From contig NC_089854.1 of NCBI RefSeq assembly GCF_036373705.1, positions 26,524,725 to 26,588,724 of the forward strand: a stretch of 64,000 nucleotides of DNA. The letters are read 5' to 3'. Each line of letters opens with the position of its first letter. Position 1 is the stretch's first letter. The notes under the pieces are model-generated. The model had not been told where the DNA came from, did not search any database, and saw only the letters and a program-made list of their open reading frames with translations. The position numbers were made by a program, and so were the translations under genes. Shown here one piece after another: positions 13,901-25,655 of this stretch. This stretch comes from Amia ocellicauda. Taxonomy: Eukaryota > Chordata > Actinopteri > Amiiformes > Amiidae.

Positions 13901-16900
13901 AAGGCCATCTGAATCAGCTTTACATACACGCAGCAATGAGGGGAAAAAGTGTGTCTCACAAAATAAATAACCATGTATGTTACTGATTAGTGAATCACAG
14001 GAAGCAGCATGCCTTCTGGCATCTGTAACATCGTGTTGCTGTCCAACAGAGAAAAAGAAAGAACAAACAGAGCCACACAAGAACTTTCCTCTCATCACCC
14101 TGCTGAGGGGGCAACCCAGTCCATGCCTAGGCTCACACACATGTGGGCTGCGGGGGCCTACCTGCCGGTTGAGCCTCACAGCCAAGATGTTGTTGGAGTA
14201 GCTGTAGTTGCAGATCTCTGTTCCTTTCTTGAAATGGTAGACGTTCATGCGGCGAGGCATGGCCAAGCTAACCACCACCACCAGGCTGCTGGAGAAGAGG
14301 CGCTCCACAATGTAGACGTCAGGGGTTTCTGCTGAGCAGGGGGGACAGCCAAAAGATCTTCAACACTGAGGTTTTATACAGTGCACTCTACACACACACA
14401 CACACACTACACACAGCATGAGTTCAACTCTGAAGCTTTGTTTCATCTTGTATCTTGTTCATTGTGGGGGTATAAATCACATGAGAATAGGAATCTGGGG
14501 CCACATTATTCTACCTTTCTACCTTCTTTAAAGACCTGCAGTGTGTATCTGCACCAAGTTCAACCAACTGCTTTCAACAGACCAGGCACAGTAGATACAG
14601 GAGGGAGTGGTGCCCTGCCGATCTGGCCTACTCTGTTTTTTCTTGGATTATGAATGGAAGGAAAGGAAATGGAGTGATGGTTTAAGACAGCAATTAGCAT
14701 TGCATGGTCTCGGCTGTAGACCTGAAGGTGCCGAGTCCCTCAAGGCATTTAAAGAACACAGCCCTTTCTGTGTCCTTATCATAACATTGTGGTATGAGGA
14801 AGTCTCTCTGGAAGGTCCCAACAAAACGCCATTGTGTGAGAGCCTTGGTACAGAGTTGGCCGCCGTGCTGGAGAGGAGTCACCCACCCAGCATCACTGCC
14901 AATCAGCTGCAGCCATTCTAAAGCTGGAGCTTCAAAGAGGGCATCTGCTCTATAGTGCCCCCACAAAGGTGGCTACTGGGTAACAAAATGTTGCTAAAAT
15001 GGGTCATGCTCACATGCAAGGATCTGAGGTGTGGATTTGAGCAAGCTGAGAGGTGAGGCTGCAATCCTCTGTAAATCACCAGTGGGTTCCAGCAAGAAGC
15101 AGAAGTACTTACTGCTCTCATGAATACGATCCAACCTGTCCACTGCAGTCACAGAAAAGAGCCTGTATCCTGTCTTGGTCCCAACAGCCAGTGACCTGAG
15201 ACAGAAGGGGGAGGGGTTAGTGAGAGGGACATCAAACATTTCCCTCTTCCCCTCTCCCCTCTCCCAGACTTTGCAACATGTCAATCACTTAAAAAAATAT
15301 CAACAATTACCTTCTGTTCCAACTTAAGTGTGTTGTGTGTGAGTTCGTGTTGTCATTTTCTCAAACAGAATGACTATTCAAAGAAGCACTGCTCCTAAAA
15401 GTTGTCCGTTTCAGTGCCATTGGTATGAAGGCAAGCTTTGCTTGTCTAATGCCATAAATCTACACCGGAAACCTGAGACTTTGTGGACTTTGTCCACATC
15501 TCAACTTTTCAGCTTCTACCCAGAGGAATCTTTTGAGAAGCATTTTTTGCTTGACAGCTGTCAAAAATGGCAAGTGACTATTGGCAAATGGACTCTGTAA
15601 ATGGGTAAGGAAAAACGCCCACAGAAGCAATAGTTTTTTTTCAGTAGCTAGAAAATGCAATGGAATGGAATGGAGCACCAACCTGCTGCTATGAAGGTAA
15701 ATGGGGCTTGAAATCCAAACCAAAAGACCCAAAAGATCACCATGCTCAAACCATCTGAGATACCAAGCATCCTTATATTTTATTAAATGCATAAGCAATC
15801 ACAAATTACTGAAAATACTGAAAAAATAATTTATTATAAAACATATAACATTAATATTAGCTGGGTTTTGGTGTTAATGTTTACCCTATGTCTATTCCCA
15901 TGAACAGTTGAGTAGTGGAGCCTATCCAAGATATTCTGTCTGGTTTTCCATTATTCAAATAACATTGATGATGGCTTTCAATTAGTAAACCAAGCAAGAA
16001 CGGGTTCCCACAAAACACACGCCAACAGAGAACTGAATAAACTAAACCATTTTAATGTGTCTTCAATGTTATATCTGGTTTTATGTTTTCAACATACTAA
16101 ATTAAATGCTAATATCTGCTACATATTCTATTTAGTCCCCCAGTAAGGAGGGGTATCCAATGCGAAGAGAACAATGCATCACATTTCCAAAGTGACCTTA
16201 ACTTAAGAACTGACACAAGGCTGTTTATAGAACCAAACTAGATAATGAAAGTCCTTTTAAAAAATAAAAAATATTTGATAGACCTTAACCAAACTGTAGT
16301 GTAGTCTTCTTCAATATTGTCATCAGAAAAAAAATAGAATCTCCTTGCAGGTTTTTAAACACAGAAATGCACTGTCCCCTGCATGCCTAAGATTAGCTTT
16401 AATTTGAACAGGAAGAACACACATAGAAGTAGGACAGATCTTTATTTGGAAGCGAGAGATGTTTATACTGTTTATGTTGACACAAAATGTGATGCATGTG
16501 TAGTGCTTTCAGTGACCAGGCCCTGAGTTCAGAGGCTGAGAGGCAAGATGCTTTATGTAATTTTTCCCTAGTGGACTGACCCCGATATCTTCTATATCAA
16601 GCCCAACAGTGTCCAAACACTACATTACCAATAGTAATGGGACAGGCCTCCTTCTGCAGGAAATGGAATGTACCAGAGGACGTGTGCAATGTAGTGTCTG
16701 CTTTTGTTTCTTTAGACAACCGTGTACTAACAGAATTTATCTATATTTATGGTGAGAACTCCATACCTGTACTAGTGCAATATTTAAGCATGTCACAAAG
16801 CTAGGAATGTAAGCATTAAACAAAATATGCAAACCACATGGAACACCTCTGGGATTAACTGGAACAGAGCATCAAGAAAAGATAACTGAGGTGCTTTACA

Positions 16901-18080
16901 CACTTGTTCTGAGGGGAATGGCAGAGTCTGCTGCAGTCCTTCAGGAGATACACGATTGCAAGCAGTGATGTCTTCTGGGATTTGTCAAGTTTCCAAATAG
17001 AATTGATAATATTGTGTACATTGCTCAGATTACATAAAATGCAACTTGTAACAGATTTGCATTATGCATTCACACCACCCCTGTGCGTTTGTCTTAGAAA
17101 ACCTCTCACTTCCCCTTTTGTAATGTTTTTAAAGGTTTCAAGGGAAAAGCTCTAAAATGTACCTTGAAGTCCCAGAGACAGTGGCCAAACACAGTGAAAC
17201 ACTGTCATTAAATGAAAGAGATGAATCCATCCAATACTTCAATTATATAAAGTTACCATCTAGACTCACCTTAACTTAAGCCTCTTTAGAAACAGCACAG
17301 CTTTGATTGAGTGACACTTTAAAGTGACCATTTGGTTTACTTAAAGACCTGAACGCCCGATATGAATTTAAAACAGATGTTGCTGTGGTAGCTGGGTTTC
17401 ATCAATAGTATGACTATGTGAGTATTCTGACTGTGCTTGTAAATGGCAAATCAATAGTCTATACATGCATACTTTATATATAGTTTATATACACATCAAC
17501 AAAGATTTCCATTGATTTTTTTTTCAAAGCACGTACGTACGTATCTATTTATAGTAATACTGTTTGGAAATTCAAACCCTAGTCTGATTTACCATGAAAA
17601 TCCATTTCTCACTAGTTTCCTTAAATATGAATACTTTACATTGATGTTTTTTTAAAGATGAATGTATGCTACTCCTGTAACAAAAACTATACATTATGAT
17701 GCAAACAGCAGTATTTACATTGTCTGGCCAATTCAGAAAATAGCTTTACTTCCTTCTACAGCAGTGGATTGGAATTGCAAACTATTTTGAAACCGTTATG
17801 GAAAACACACACCCTGTAATTCAATGAAAACAAGAGACTTCCAGCCTACAGCGCCCGTCTGCATTTCACTTACACTGAATTATGATTATCTGACATACAG
17901 GTTTCATATTTTAACATATGGGTGTTTTTACAGTTACTTATTATTCAATTCCAGCATGAAGTATAAAGAAGATCGGTGAATGGGTGGGTGATCGAGCGCT
18001 TACGTGGTGTCCTGGTTGAAGGAGGCGCAGATCAGCCCGGCCGGCCCGCTGGGACCTTCAGCCCCTTCTCCGGTGTCCAT
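7949..18080 (-). CDS. wipi1: WIPI1, PI3P-binding WD-repeat autophagy protein (12 coding exons)
   Basis: WIPI1 is a PROPPIN beta-propeller that binds PI3P and PI(3,5)P2 on forming autophagosomes. Coding exons, 5' to 3': 18080-18004, 15195-15113, 14331-14162, 12278-12182, 11898-11801, 11222-11130, 11005-10935, 10852-10745, 10169-10005, 9062-8955, 8592-8459, 8070-7949. Together they are 1326 nt, or 441 codons plus TAA; human WIPI1 has 446. All junctions are GT-AG and in phase. The lipid-binding FRRG motif is at residues 224-227 ([10 protein letters not shown]). Other family signatures are [41 protein letters not shown] and DDENEFPP. I chose the ATG at 18080 because [16 protein letters not shown] matches the length and character of the family N-terminus; an in-frame upstream ATG at 18182 would add 34 unrelated residues. 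The acidic linker after KKHR (exon 8592-8459) and the short C-terminus (PVSIPNN) differ from human. Intron 1 (15196-18003) contains nothing I recognise. Confidence 0.95.
11366..11610. mobile_element. Tc1-type terminal repeats, non-autonomous, in a wipi1 intron
   Basis: The left end begins CAGCTCTGGAAAAAATTAAG after TATA, the same terminal repeat as the element at 4848. The right part (about 11525-11610) carries a different Tc1-type end that terminates TTTTTGTTCAGTGTATA. The two ends are not inverted copies of each other, so this may be two abutting or recombined elements. There is no coding capacity. It lies in the wipi1 intron between exons 11130-11222 and 11801-11898. Confidence 0.6.
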
Positions 18081-18317
18081 CCCGATTCCCAGCGCCCACC
18101 CTCCCTCCCTCCGCCTCGGATCGGAGGCCTGGGATCGGTTCGGTTGCTTTGAAAGATCACTTTTTTTTTCCTGGAGATCCACTGATTATATGGAATCGAT
18201 GTTTGTTTGTTAAAAGCTTGTGTATAAGTTTCTTTTCTCGGTGACTGTCAAACAGACCTGCGGTGAGATCGCTCTTATTTTTCGTTGTTTTTTTTTTTGC
18301 CACACAAGAAAAAGCAG

Positions 18318-18324
<7 letters not shown>

Positions 18325-18357
<33 letters not shown>
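18325..18357. repeat. Poly-A tract (33 bp)
   Basis: An uninterrupted A run just upstream of the wipi1 start. It is likely to vary in length and to be prone to sequencing error. Confidence 0.9.
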
Positions 18358-18361
<4 letters not shown>

Positions 18362-18389
18362 CAGCAAAACAAAAACAGCTGACCGCTTG

Positions 18390-18530
18390 TGACGTCACGT
18401 TCACGCCACATTCCCATTGGCTGGGAGGCGGAGGTCCTCCTGCCGGGCGGCGGTGCTGTGATTGGCTGTGGAAGGAGAATGGGGTGAGTGCTTGGCCCCG
18501 CCCTTCTCCCGCAGGGCCGATTCCGATTGG
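18390..18530 (-). promoter_or_regulatory. wipi1 promoter: CRE, three CCAAT boxes, GC box
   Basis: About 310-450 bp upstream of the wipi1 ATG, in GC-rich DNA, there is a perfect CRE palindrome TGACGTCA (18390-18397). Three ATTGG motifs (18416-18420, 18461-18465, 18526-18530) read CCAAT on the coding strand, and a GC box CCCCGCCC lies at 18496-18503. Spaced CCAAT boxes with a GC box and no clear TATA are typical of TATA-less CpG-island promoters bound by NF-Y and Sp1. The transcription start itself cannot be seen. Confidence 0.65.
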
Positions 18531-20663
18531 CCTAAAGTGACTTCAGTCTCGGCACGAGGCTTTGTTTTGGTTACTTGTGTGTCATGGCTGCTGTTTGTGC
18601 CGATTAACTGAGACGCTTCCCAGCACGTCGGCTACACGTTCATATCTTTTATAACGGCGAATTATTATAGCATATTGATCTAACGGGCCTCTGAAAGGCC
18701 TAGATTGAGTTGGGCTAGTTGATACTGATTTGCATCTCGTAACCTGATATTTGTGACTTGCATGTGACAAAACGAAACACATTTTTGTCGTTGTGCTGCA
18801 GTTACCCTCCGCGATTTCCGCAAACGTGTAACAGAAAGTCCGGTATTGCGCCAAATACCGCTGGGCACGAATGATGCATCTGCTGCGAAACAAACGCATA
18901 GAAACAAGCCCTGCAAAGTTTCCAAGTGGCTAGATTATTACTCGATTTCTTAGCAGACACCCTTATCCAGGGTCAATTGTTACAATGTATCCCATTAATT
19001 TACATTTTACAGATGTATACAGAAGTTATATATATATATAGATGGTATATAGCAATTGAACCTCCTGAATTATACCCTGTAGGTTCCTTGCGCAAGGTGG
19101 TTAATAACACATATATTAGTCAAATACCACATATTTCTGTTCAATGTAACGATGTATTTTTCTTAGTTCATGCACATCTCTTTATTCATGTTCTTTGTTT
19201 TTTTTATGCAGTTTAATTTTACACAAGGTGACAAAATTACACTAGAAGTTGAAAGGCGACTCAGAGTATGTAACAGAGTGGCAACAGAGTAACATAAAAA
19301 CAAAATGCTGTAAGTTAGTTGTGATGTAAAAGATACAGTGCATACTACAGTGGCTACAACTGTTTCTATTTATGAGAGATTAGATGTGGAATTGAAACAC
19401 TGAGCAGTGCTTGTGAAGAAAGGGAAAGGGGGACTTTAAACCTACTGGTCTGTCTCTCATTTAGCCATTAAAAAAATGTTGATCAGGCTAGTTTTGATTG
19501 CAATACTGACTAGTTTTCTGTGTATGTAGTGGACTGTATATTTTATTGCCATTTAGATCTCAGAGCACCATTTCTTATATGGGGTAACCATGGATGCATC
19601 AGAACTGTTTTGGAGGCATGGTAACTCACCATAGAGTTTTATACAGAAAACATATATCATAGAAGATCATGCAAAATACCACTTATATCCAAGATTATGT
19701 TGTGTTTTACTTACTGTAGGATTTCAATAGTTGACTGCAACCAGATAATTGTGGACATTATGCTGTGTGTGTGTGTGTGTGATCTATATCATGAAAAGCT
19801 ATTAATCATTATTACACAGACACACAAGTAACTTCAAAAGGATACCAAAACTTAATTTTATTTAGTGTCATACAACTGGATTGGAAAATATACACCAAAA
19901 GACTCAAATTATATATATATTTGTTGTCTTTAGATGAGCAATTACCTCTATGGTATGTGATTTAAGAATAGGCCCAAAATGTAATATTTATAGTTATTTT
20001 ATTTTGTTGTTCATTAACACCTTATATAAAAAATGTTGAATTATTAAAAAAATACAATACTATATACTATATTACTGACTGTAATGAGACAAGCATGTCT
20101 CCATGTCAGTAATGGACTGGACCAGTAGTGCTATGCTATGTGCAGGGTGTTGTTTTTAGGACAGCACTTTACCGAACAATCACTCCCTTCCCCCCAAGCC
20201 TGGGTTCAATTTTATGCTAATTACTTGAAAAACACACAAACTTAGAAATCAAATGTAAATCAACTGTAACCTATAGTCTGTCTGAATAGAATAGACATTT
20301 TCCTTTGTTGTAACTCCAGACAGGACTAGAATCTGTGGTATCCATACTTGCAGTGTGATTATAAAGAAATGAAGGATCCATTTTCAAAATTATGAAATGT
20401 GTTGGTGATTCAGTGTATAAATGCTTATATACACAGCATCTGATGAGAGAATGTAGCAGTCAGTTCAGGAATACAGCAAATAAAGTGATTTTCATCTTCA
20501 CAATTTTTAGTGCTAGGAAAGAAAAAAAAAGGATCACTTTTGATATTTTCAGCAGAAGAAGGATTACTATTGACACTTGCAGTACACATCTTGTTCTGAA
20601 ACAGTACCGTGCACAGAATACTCCCAACCCCCAAACAACTTTCTGTGCATCAGCAGTGCAGTA
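18531..20663. other. Intergenic, between arpc1 3' end and wipi1 promoter
   Basis: Apart from an L2-type retroposon tail near 18945 I recognise nothing here. A 153-codon open frame on the plus strand at 20392-20853 has no family resemblance. The 3' UTR of the minus-strand ARPC1 gene should lie in the right part. Confidence 0.5.
18945..19110 (-). repeat. L2-type LINE/SINE 3' tail fragment
   Basis: CTTAGCAGACACCCTTATCC at about 18949 is the reverse complement of the fish L2/SINE tail that appears as CTGGATAAGGGCATCTGCCA at 50400. It is followed by the usual degenerate stretch with CCTTGCGCAAGG. This is a truncated non-coding remnant. Confidence 0.6.
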
Positions 20664-20708
20664 TTACATCTCATTAGCATATCTGTATCGTTTTAAATAT
20701 TTTACACT
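20664..20708 (-). other. Candidate terminal coding exon of the ARPC1 gene
   Basis: The minus strand has an acceptor-like CTCTTGCCTCTTGCACAG just upstream of 20708, followed in the correct phase by 14 codons (SVKYLKRYRYANEM) and TAA. Joined to the exon ending at 20935 it gives 370 residues, the length of human ARPC1A. The peptide does not resemble the usual C-terminus, so this is only a candidate. Confidence 0.25.
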
Positions 20709-20934
20709 CTGTGCAAGAGGCAAGAGAATGCAGGTTTCTTCTCAAGGGGGGTTTATTGTGTTTACACTGACCCATATTTTCTGTTCATTCCAAGTACTGG
20801 CTATTGCCAGGGGATGTCTATCTCTGTTTCACATGATAACTACAGCCAAGTAACTGCAATGTGCACATGACTTGAGTGTGCACAGTGGAAGATCAGACAT
20901 TTGCAATGTCTTAACCAGTACTAGCAGAGCTTAC

Positions 20935-23900
20935 TTTGAAATCCCAGACCACCATGGCTCCATCCAGGCCCACACTACTGAACTTGTTCACCTTGGCTTT
21001 CTCCCCCTCGACAATGCACAGCTGGCTGCAAAAGAGATCAAAACAACGACACACAAAGAACATTATATAGTGAAAGACATCAAATAGCCCAAGGAGCATT
21101 TTATACAGTATATGCACAGACAATCTCTTAATCATGATATCATAAAATAAGAGATATAAAAGGAATTTGCTCTTGAGAAAGTCCTCTCGTATCAAAGGCA
21201 CCGTAGCCTACACACTCATCCTTGGGACTGGACACCAGTTCACTCCCTGATTGGAGTTGTGTGGGAGATTTTGGCAGCAGGGACTTATTTTTCTCTTTCA
21301 TTTAGTGAAACCCACGAGAGAGAAAATAAAAGCCATTTGGAGGCTGTCTGCCATGTTATGTTAGACCCAGAGAGTTAGGCAGGGCAGTGGAAATTGGCAG
21401 GAAATGCAATAAGAACATAAGAAAGTTTGCAAACGATAGGAGGCCATTCGACCCATCGTGGTCCTTTGGTGTCCATTAATAACTAAGTGATCCAAGGATC
21501 CTATCCAGTCTATTTTTAAATGTTCCCAAATTTTCAGCTTCAACCACATCGTTGGGGATGTGGTGTCTTCTGCAATGAAGGTGTCTCACGTGATGCTGTT
21601 CTGGTGTAGGGTGAAGAGCTCGTTGTCGTCCTCCTCAGCGGTGGCCTTCTTGTCCAGTTTGCGGAAGTGCTGCATGGCAGACACGCTACTCTTTGAACTC
21701 TGTTTGGGAATGTCCAGCTTCTTCACAAACTGCAGTTTGTCTGGCCCTGCATACGAGAACTGGTATGGGTAGCAGTCATGGCCCTGGGAAAACAAAGTGG
21801 AAAAATCACTTCACTGTACTGGAGAGAGGGAGAGCAATTTCATCAAGGGTCTGGATGGTAATGCATTGCTGTGAACAAAAAAGGAAGGACAAAAATTTGA
21901 ACAGATTTATTATGTTGTAACTGATTTTAGCAGAGCTGTCAGTGGGTCCAATGTCCCTCTCGGGACAATATTAATTTGCAACAGTCATGCAACAGAAAAT
22001 GAGAATTGTCACATCAATAAAGAATAACACTTCTTTATTGAACACTAATTTCACTGCAGAGAGCTGACAATAACAGATTACGTCCTCTTTTTGGATCGTA
22101 ATTACCATTGAGCATTTTATTTAGGAATGTCTGATTAAGGAGTTTACTCAATACACAGTGGGGCATAGAGATTGTTCTGCCAGTGTTACTGTTACACTAG
22201 TTTTCAATGTGATCTAAATCTTTGCCAACAGCTGCTTGTGTGCACAAGGTGCCGCTAACCACTGATAATGTTTTTGTCACCTTGGAAATGTGCTTACTAT
22301 GGTTAAGTAGATGACTTGTTCAGGATTTATATGTGGGCCCTAAGTGACTGTTGAGCACTGTAACTGTTAGACTTACCGCACCCACTATCTCAGTCTCATT
22401 GACATACAGCACGCTGAGGAGAGGGAGGTACACTGTGTTGAGCCGCGTCACTCTGCAACACATTCATAGATTTATTTATAGATTAACGCACCTTTGATCG
22501 TGAACACTTTCTATTTCAGCAGACACACACACAGCTTCTACACACAACCGACAGTGAGGAAGTGGGCAAAGGACCTAACCTAGATCTGCTCAATGTTCTT
22601 TTACCCACCGTGTGACAGGCATATATGTTTCCAATCTAATTGTCTTGAATAAAGCTGCCTTGAGAAATAATGTTTCCTAACATTTGTCCAGAAAAGTTTG
22701 GAAACGTGGTCAACAAACATACTCAAACAGTGACTGCATTATAGTATAACTATGAACACAGACATGAGGAGATAAAAGCAGAACTCAAGCAGCAGGAGGA
22801 AAGAGATTATGTGAAAATGGCACTTTATTAGCGCTGACTGATAGTCTTTCATTTGGTGGGGGTGTGGCAACATTGAGGATTTGGTATCAGGACAGGAGAA
22901 TGAGAGGAGATGGAAGCAGGTCTGAGCAGTAGCAGTGGTGATACTCACTCTTTGCCCTGAGCTGCATCCACGACACTGATGCTGCTATTGTGACTGACCC
23001 AGGCCAGCCGGTCTCCAGAGGGGGAGAAGCAGACATCATGCACCCAGCCCCCACAGTCCCTCTTCTCCAGCAACATCTCCCCAAATGGCATCTTTGCCCC
23101 CCAAGCTGTTGGGCCGGGCTTCTCCTCAATGTCCTTGATGTAGGCCGAAAAAATCCTGCACAGAAAAGACATGGAGCAAACAATAAAATAATGCATAATT
23201 AATTAAAATGCCCAGTGAGGGTTAGGTCTAGACACAAAGATAATTTCATCTGTTACTCAAGGTGGTCTTGTACCAAGTCCTGAGGACTGATGCTACAATG
23301 ACAACAACAGCACTAACAGGCCTAGATTTCACATTAGCAGTGGCTTTAGAGTAATAACGTGGCATAAAACAGAACTGCTCACTGAGGTTAAGTCGCCTCA
23401 GGGAAGAGATGCTGCATTCACTCAATCCACACAACAAGAGGTGTTTGGTAAAGCGTGGCAGTGCTGCAGGATGTGACTTGAATAGTAAAGGGATAGGTGT
23501 GCATGAGTGTGTGTTGTTCTAGGTTTTGTTTTTGGTTATTGTGTCTGGGGCACCTACCTGCAGTGGAAGTCTGCAGAGCCAGCGGCCAGGAGGACGTTGT
23601 TAGGGTGCCAGTCCAGATTCAGCACTGTGGAACAGATGGATTTCTTGATATGCTTACTCAGCCACCTGAGGGACAAAAGGCAGAGTTGTCAATGAATATC
23701 AAAGGAGGGACTAGATAAGCACTCTCCAGAAAATCATAAAAACAGGACTGTTGATGATTCCCCTTTTATGAGAAGGGAAAGCATGTTTCTTTCATTTCAG
23801 GAGTATTTTAAAATACGATTAACTCAGCAAAGATTTTGTTCCTGTACTGTAAGAAACAAGTGGCAAAACCCAGGGTTGAAAATCACACCCGGTCTTGAGC

Positions 23901-25590
23901 ACGTATGACTTACCGGCTCAAGAAAGGAGGTAAGCGAATGCATCGGTATATGTCTGGCAGACAGGACTTAACACACAGACGGACAAGCAGAGACTCCTGA
24001 TCTCCTCACCAGTCATTCTCCTTCTCGAAGTAGCATACAGAGATGAGCTTGGCCCCACTGCCCAGAGCGAACTTGTTCTCCAGGGGGGACCACTTGACGC
24101 AGGTGGCAGCCCGATTGATCCGAACCAGAACCAGGGTGGGCTTCCACAAGCCATCCTTCAGCGTCCACACATATGCGTTTCGGTCTGAGGCACACGTCAC
24201 TATGCGGTTGGACTCAGGAGCCCAATCTATACCTTAAAAAACCACACACACAGAGTTCAAACTTTAAGAATTGACATTGTGCAGTTCTTCCAGTATAGTC
24301 GAGTATGAAGTGACAAATACAATGCCACCAACACACATTTATTATTATATTTTATTCTCATATAAGGGAATGATAGGGTACATTAAAAAAACTATTTATA
24401 AATCCATCCAGTAGGTGATATTTCAGATGTTTTATAATCCAAAAATACAACTGCATCTTGGATAAATGTAGAAATAAACTGAATTTCAAGATTTGTTGCC
24501 ACTTTTTGGCAATTATTATTTTATTAAATTAAATTAAGACATAATTGAGTCAATAAACATGTATTCTAATTAAGAATTACATTTAAAATTCCCATGTGAT
24601 CAATTGGCATGTTTCTCATACCAGAATAGAGCTCACATAGTGAATATCTATAAACTTAACAAAAACTTTTTGACGTGTAGTCAATAGACGTGTAGTTTTC
24701 CAATGAAATATTTAGTTTGATCACAATACATTTTTGAAATTGGACACTTCTTATATAATAACCTTGTATAGTCAGCAGGAGGAGAAATCTGACAGTGCCA
24801 CTGATTACAATCAGATTAAGCAGCAGAAAAGCAACATTATTTTCAGTTAGACCATTATATGTAACATTAGTTATTTCTTGTTCTTGGTTTCTTGAAAAAA
24901 TCAATTTGTATTTCTCAGCTTTTCTTGTGATTCTGTGTGTCATGTAGTATTAGTGTACAGAACCTAATGTGACACAATACCATGTATGTTTTTTTTTGTA
25001 GGTGGAACCAAGTGATTAATTGGCTATTCTACCTGTGATGCGGCCACTGTGTTCTGTTAGCTCATGGATCTTAACCCATTCCTTTCCCTTCTTCTGGTAA
25101 ATATGGACGTCATTATTGTTGGGGCTGATCGCGATTTCTGTCAGGGAGAAAGAATAATCCTACTAAATGGCATTCATGTATTGAATCTAAACATTTCTCT
25201 GTCCCAGAAAGTATTTGATTCAACACAGTAGATTCACAGATAAATGTGTAGATTTACATACCCTTCTGAGTCATGTCTCGGTCTCTTGCTGCTTTTATTT
25301 TATCTATCTATCTCTCTATCTATCTATTTATCACACAATTGTGCAAAGGAAGATGGTGAACTAAACTGAACTTAAAGACTGCACACATGAACTGTGATCA
25401 GTTTACAAACATCAACACTGCACAAATGCATTACTAAAACAGGAATGTGTCTGCAAACAGGCCTATAAGAGGCCGCAGCAAAGGGATCCTGAGGAAATGC
25501 TGCTGAACCAGTTGTTGTGCACTTACGCGTTCGGTCTTTGTTCCAGGCGTGACAGGACAGAGGTTCTAATCCAAAGCTGTACAGAGACAT
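20935..25590 (-). CDS. ARPC1, WD40 subunit of the Arp2/3 complex (8 certain coding exons)
   Basis: ARPC1 is the seven-bladed WD40 subunit of the Arp2/3 complex, which nucleates branched actin. Coding exons, 5' to 3': 25590-25527, 25137-25033, 24232-24010, 23665-23558, 23155-22949, 22452-22377, 21783-21590, 21025-20935. They total 1068 nt, 356 codons, all in phase with GT-AG borders. The start [17 protein letters not shown] matches the family start. Other signatures are [87 protein letters not shown] and LHQNSIT. It resembles ARPC1A slightly more than ARPC1B (for example [29 protein letters not shown]), but it differs from both throughout, so I leave the symbol blank. The family normally has about 12 further residues after WDFK in a last exon that I could not find with confidence. 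Reading through the last donor would give seven more residues (VSSASTG) and a stop at 20911. Confidence 0.9.
21405..21556 (-). mobile_element. CR1-clade LINE 3' fragment in the last certain ARPC1 intron
   Basis: On the minus strand this matches the 3' end of the CR1-like element at 48543-48627 plus 50491-50543. Both read [10 protein letters not shown], a [17 protein letters not shown] stretch and then GATGGGTCGAATG, ending in TTCTTATG 8-bp repeats. It is 5' truncated and ends about 33 bp from the donor of exon 21783-21590. Confidence 0.85.
25300..25332. repeat. (CTAT)n microsatellite
   Basis: An imperfect tetranucleotide repeat in the first coding intron of the ARPC1 gene. Confidence 0.85.
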
Positions 25591-25655
25591 GTTTCGACAC
25601 GGAGGGTGTGGAATGAGATGCAGAGAGGAATGTGTTGTCCTGGAATGCTAAAGCC
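25591..25655 (-). other. Probable 5' UTR part of the ARPC1 start exon
   Basis: Upstream of the ATG at 25590 the minus strand has a good acceptor (CCTCTTTGCCGCAACAG) whose AG ends just before 25655. This suggests the start exon is spliced to an upstream non-coding exon. There is no transcript evidence. Confidence 0.4.

Noticed and set aside
13883-14308. 141-codon minus-strand open frame as a longer exon
   Set aside because: It reads past the consensus donor at 14161 into intron. The real wipi1 exon ends at NRQ, as in the family.
18081-18182. Upstream in-frame start for wipi1 adding 34 residues
   Set aside because: The added peptide is Arg/Lys-rich with no family similarity. The downstream ATG gives a normal-length N-terminus.
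20392-20853. 153-codon plus-strand open frame
   Set aside because: No recognisable motif, AT-rich composition, and it overlaps the region expected to be 3' UTR of the minus-strand gene.
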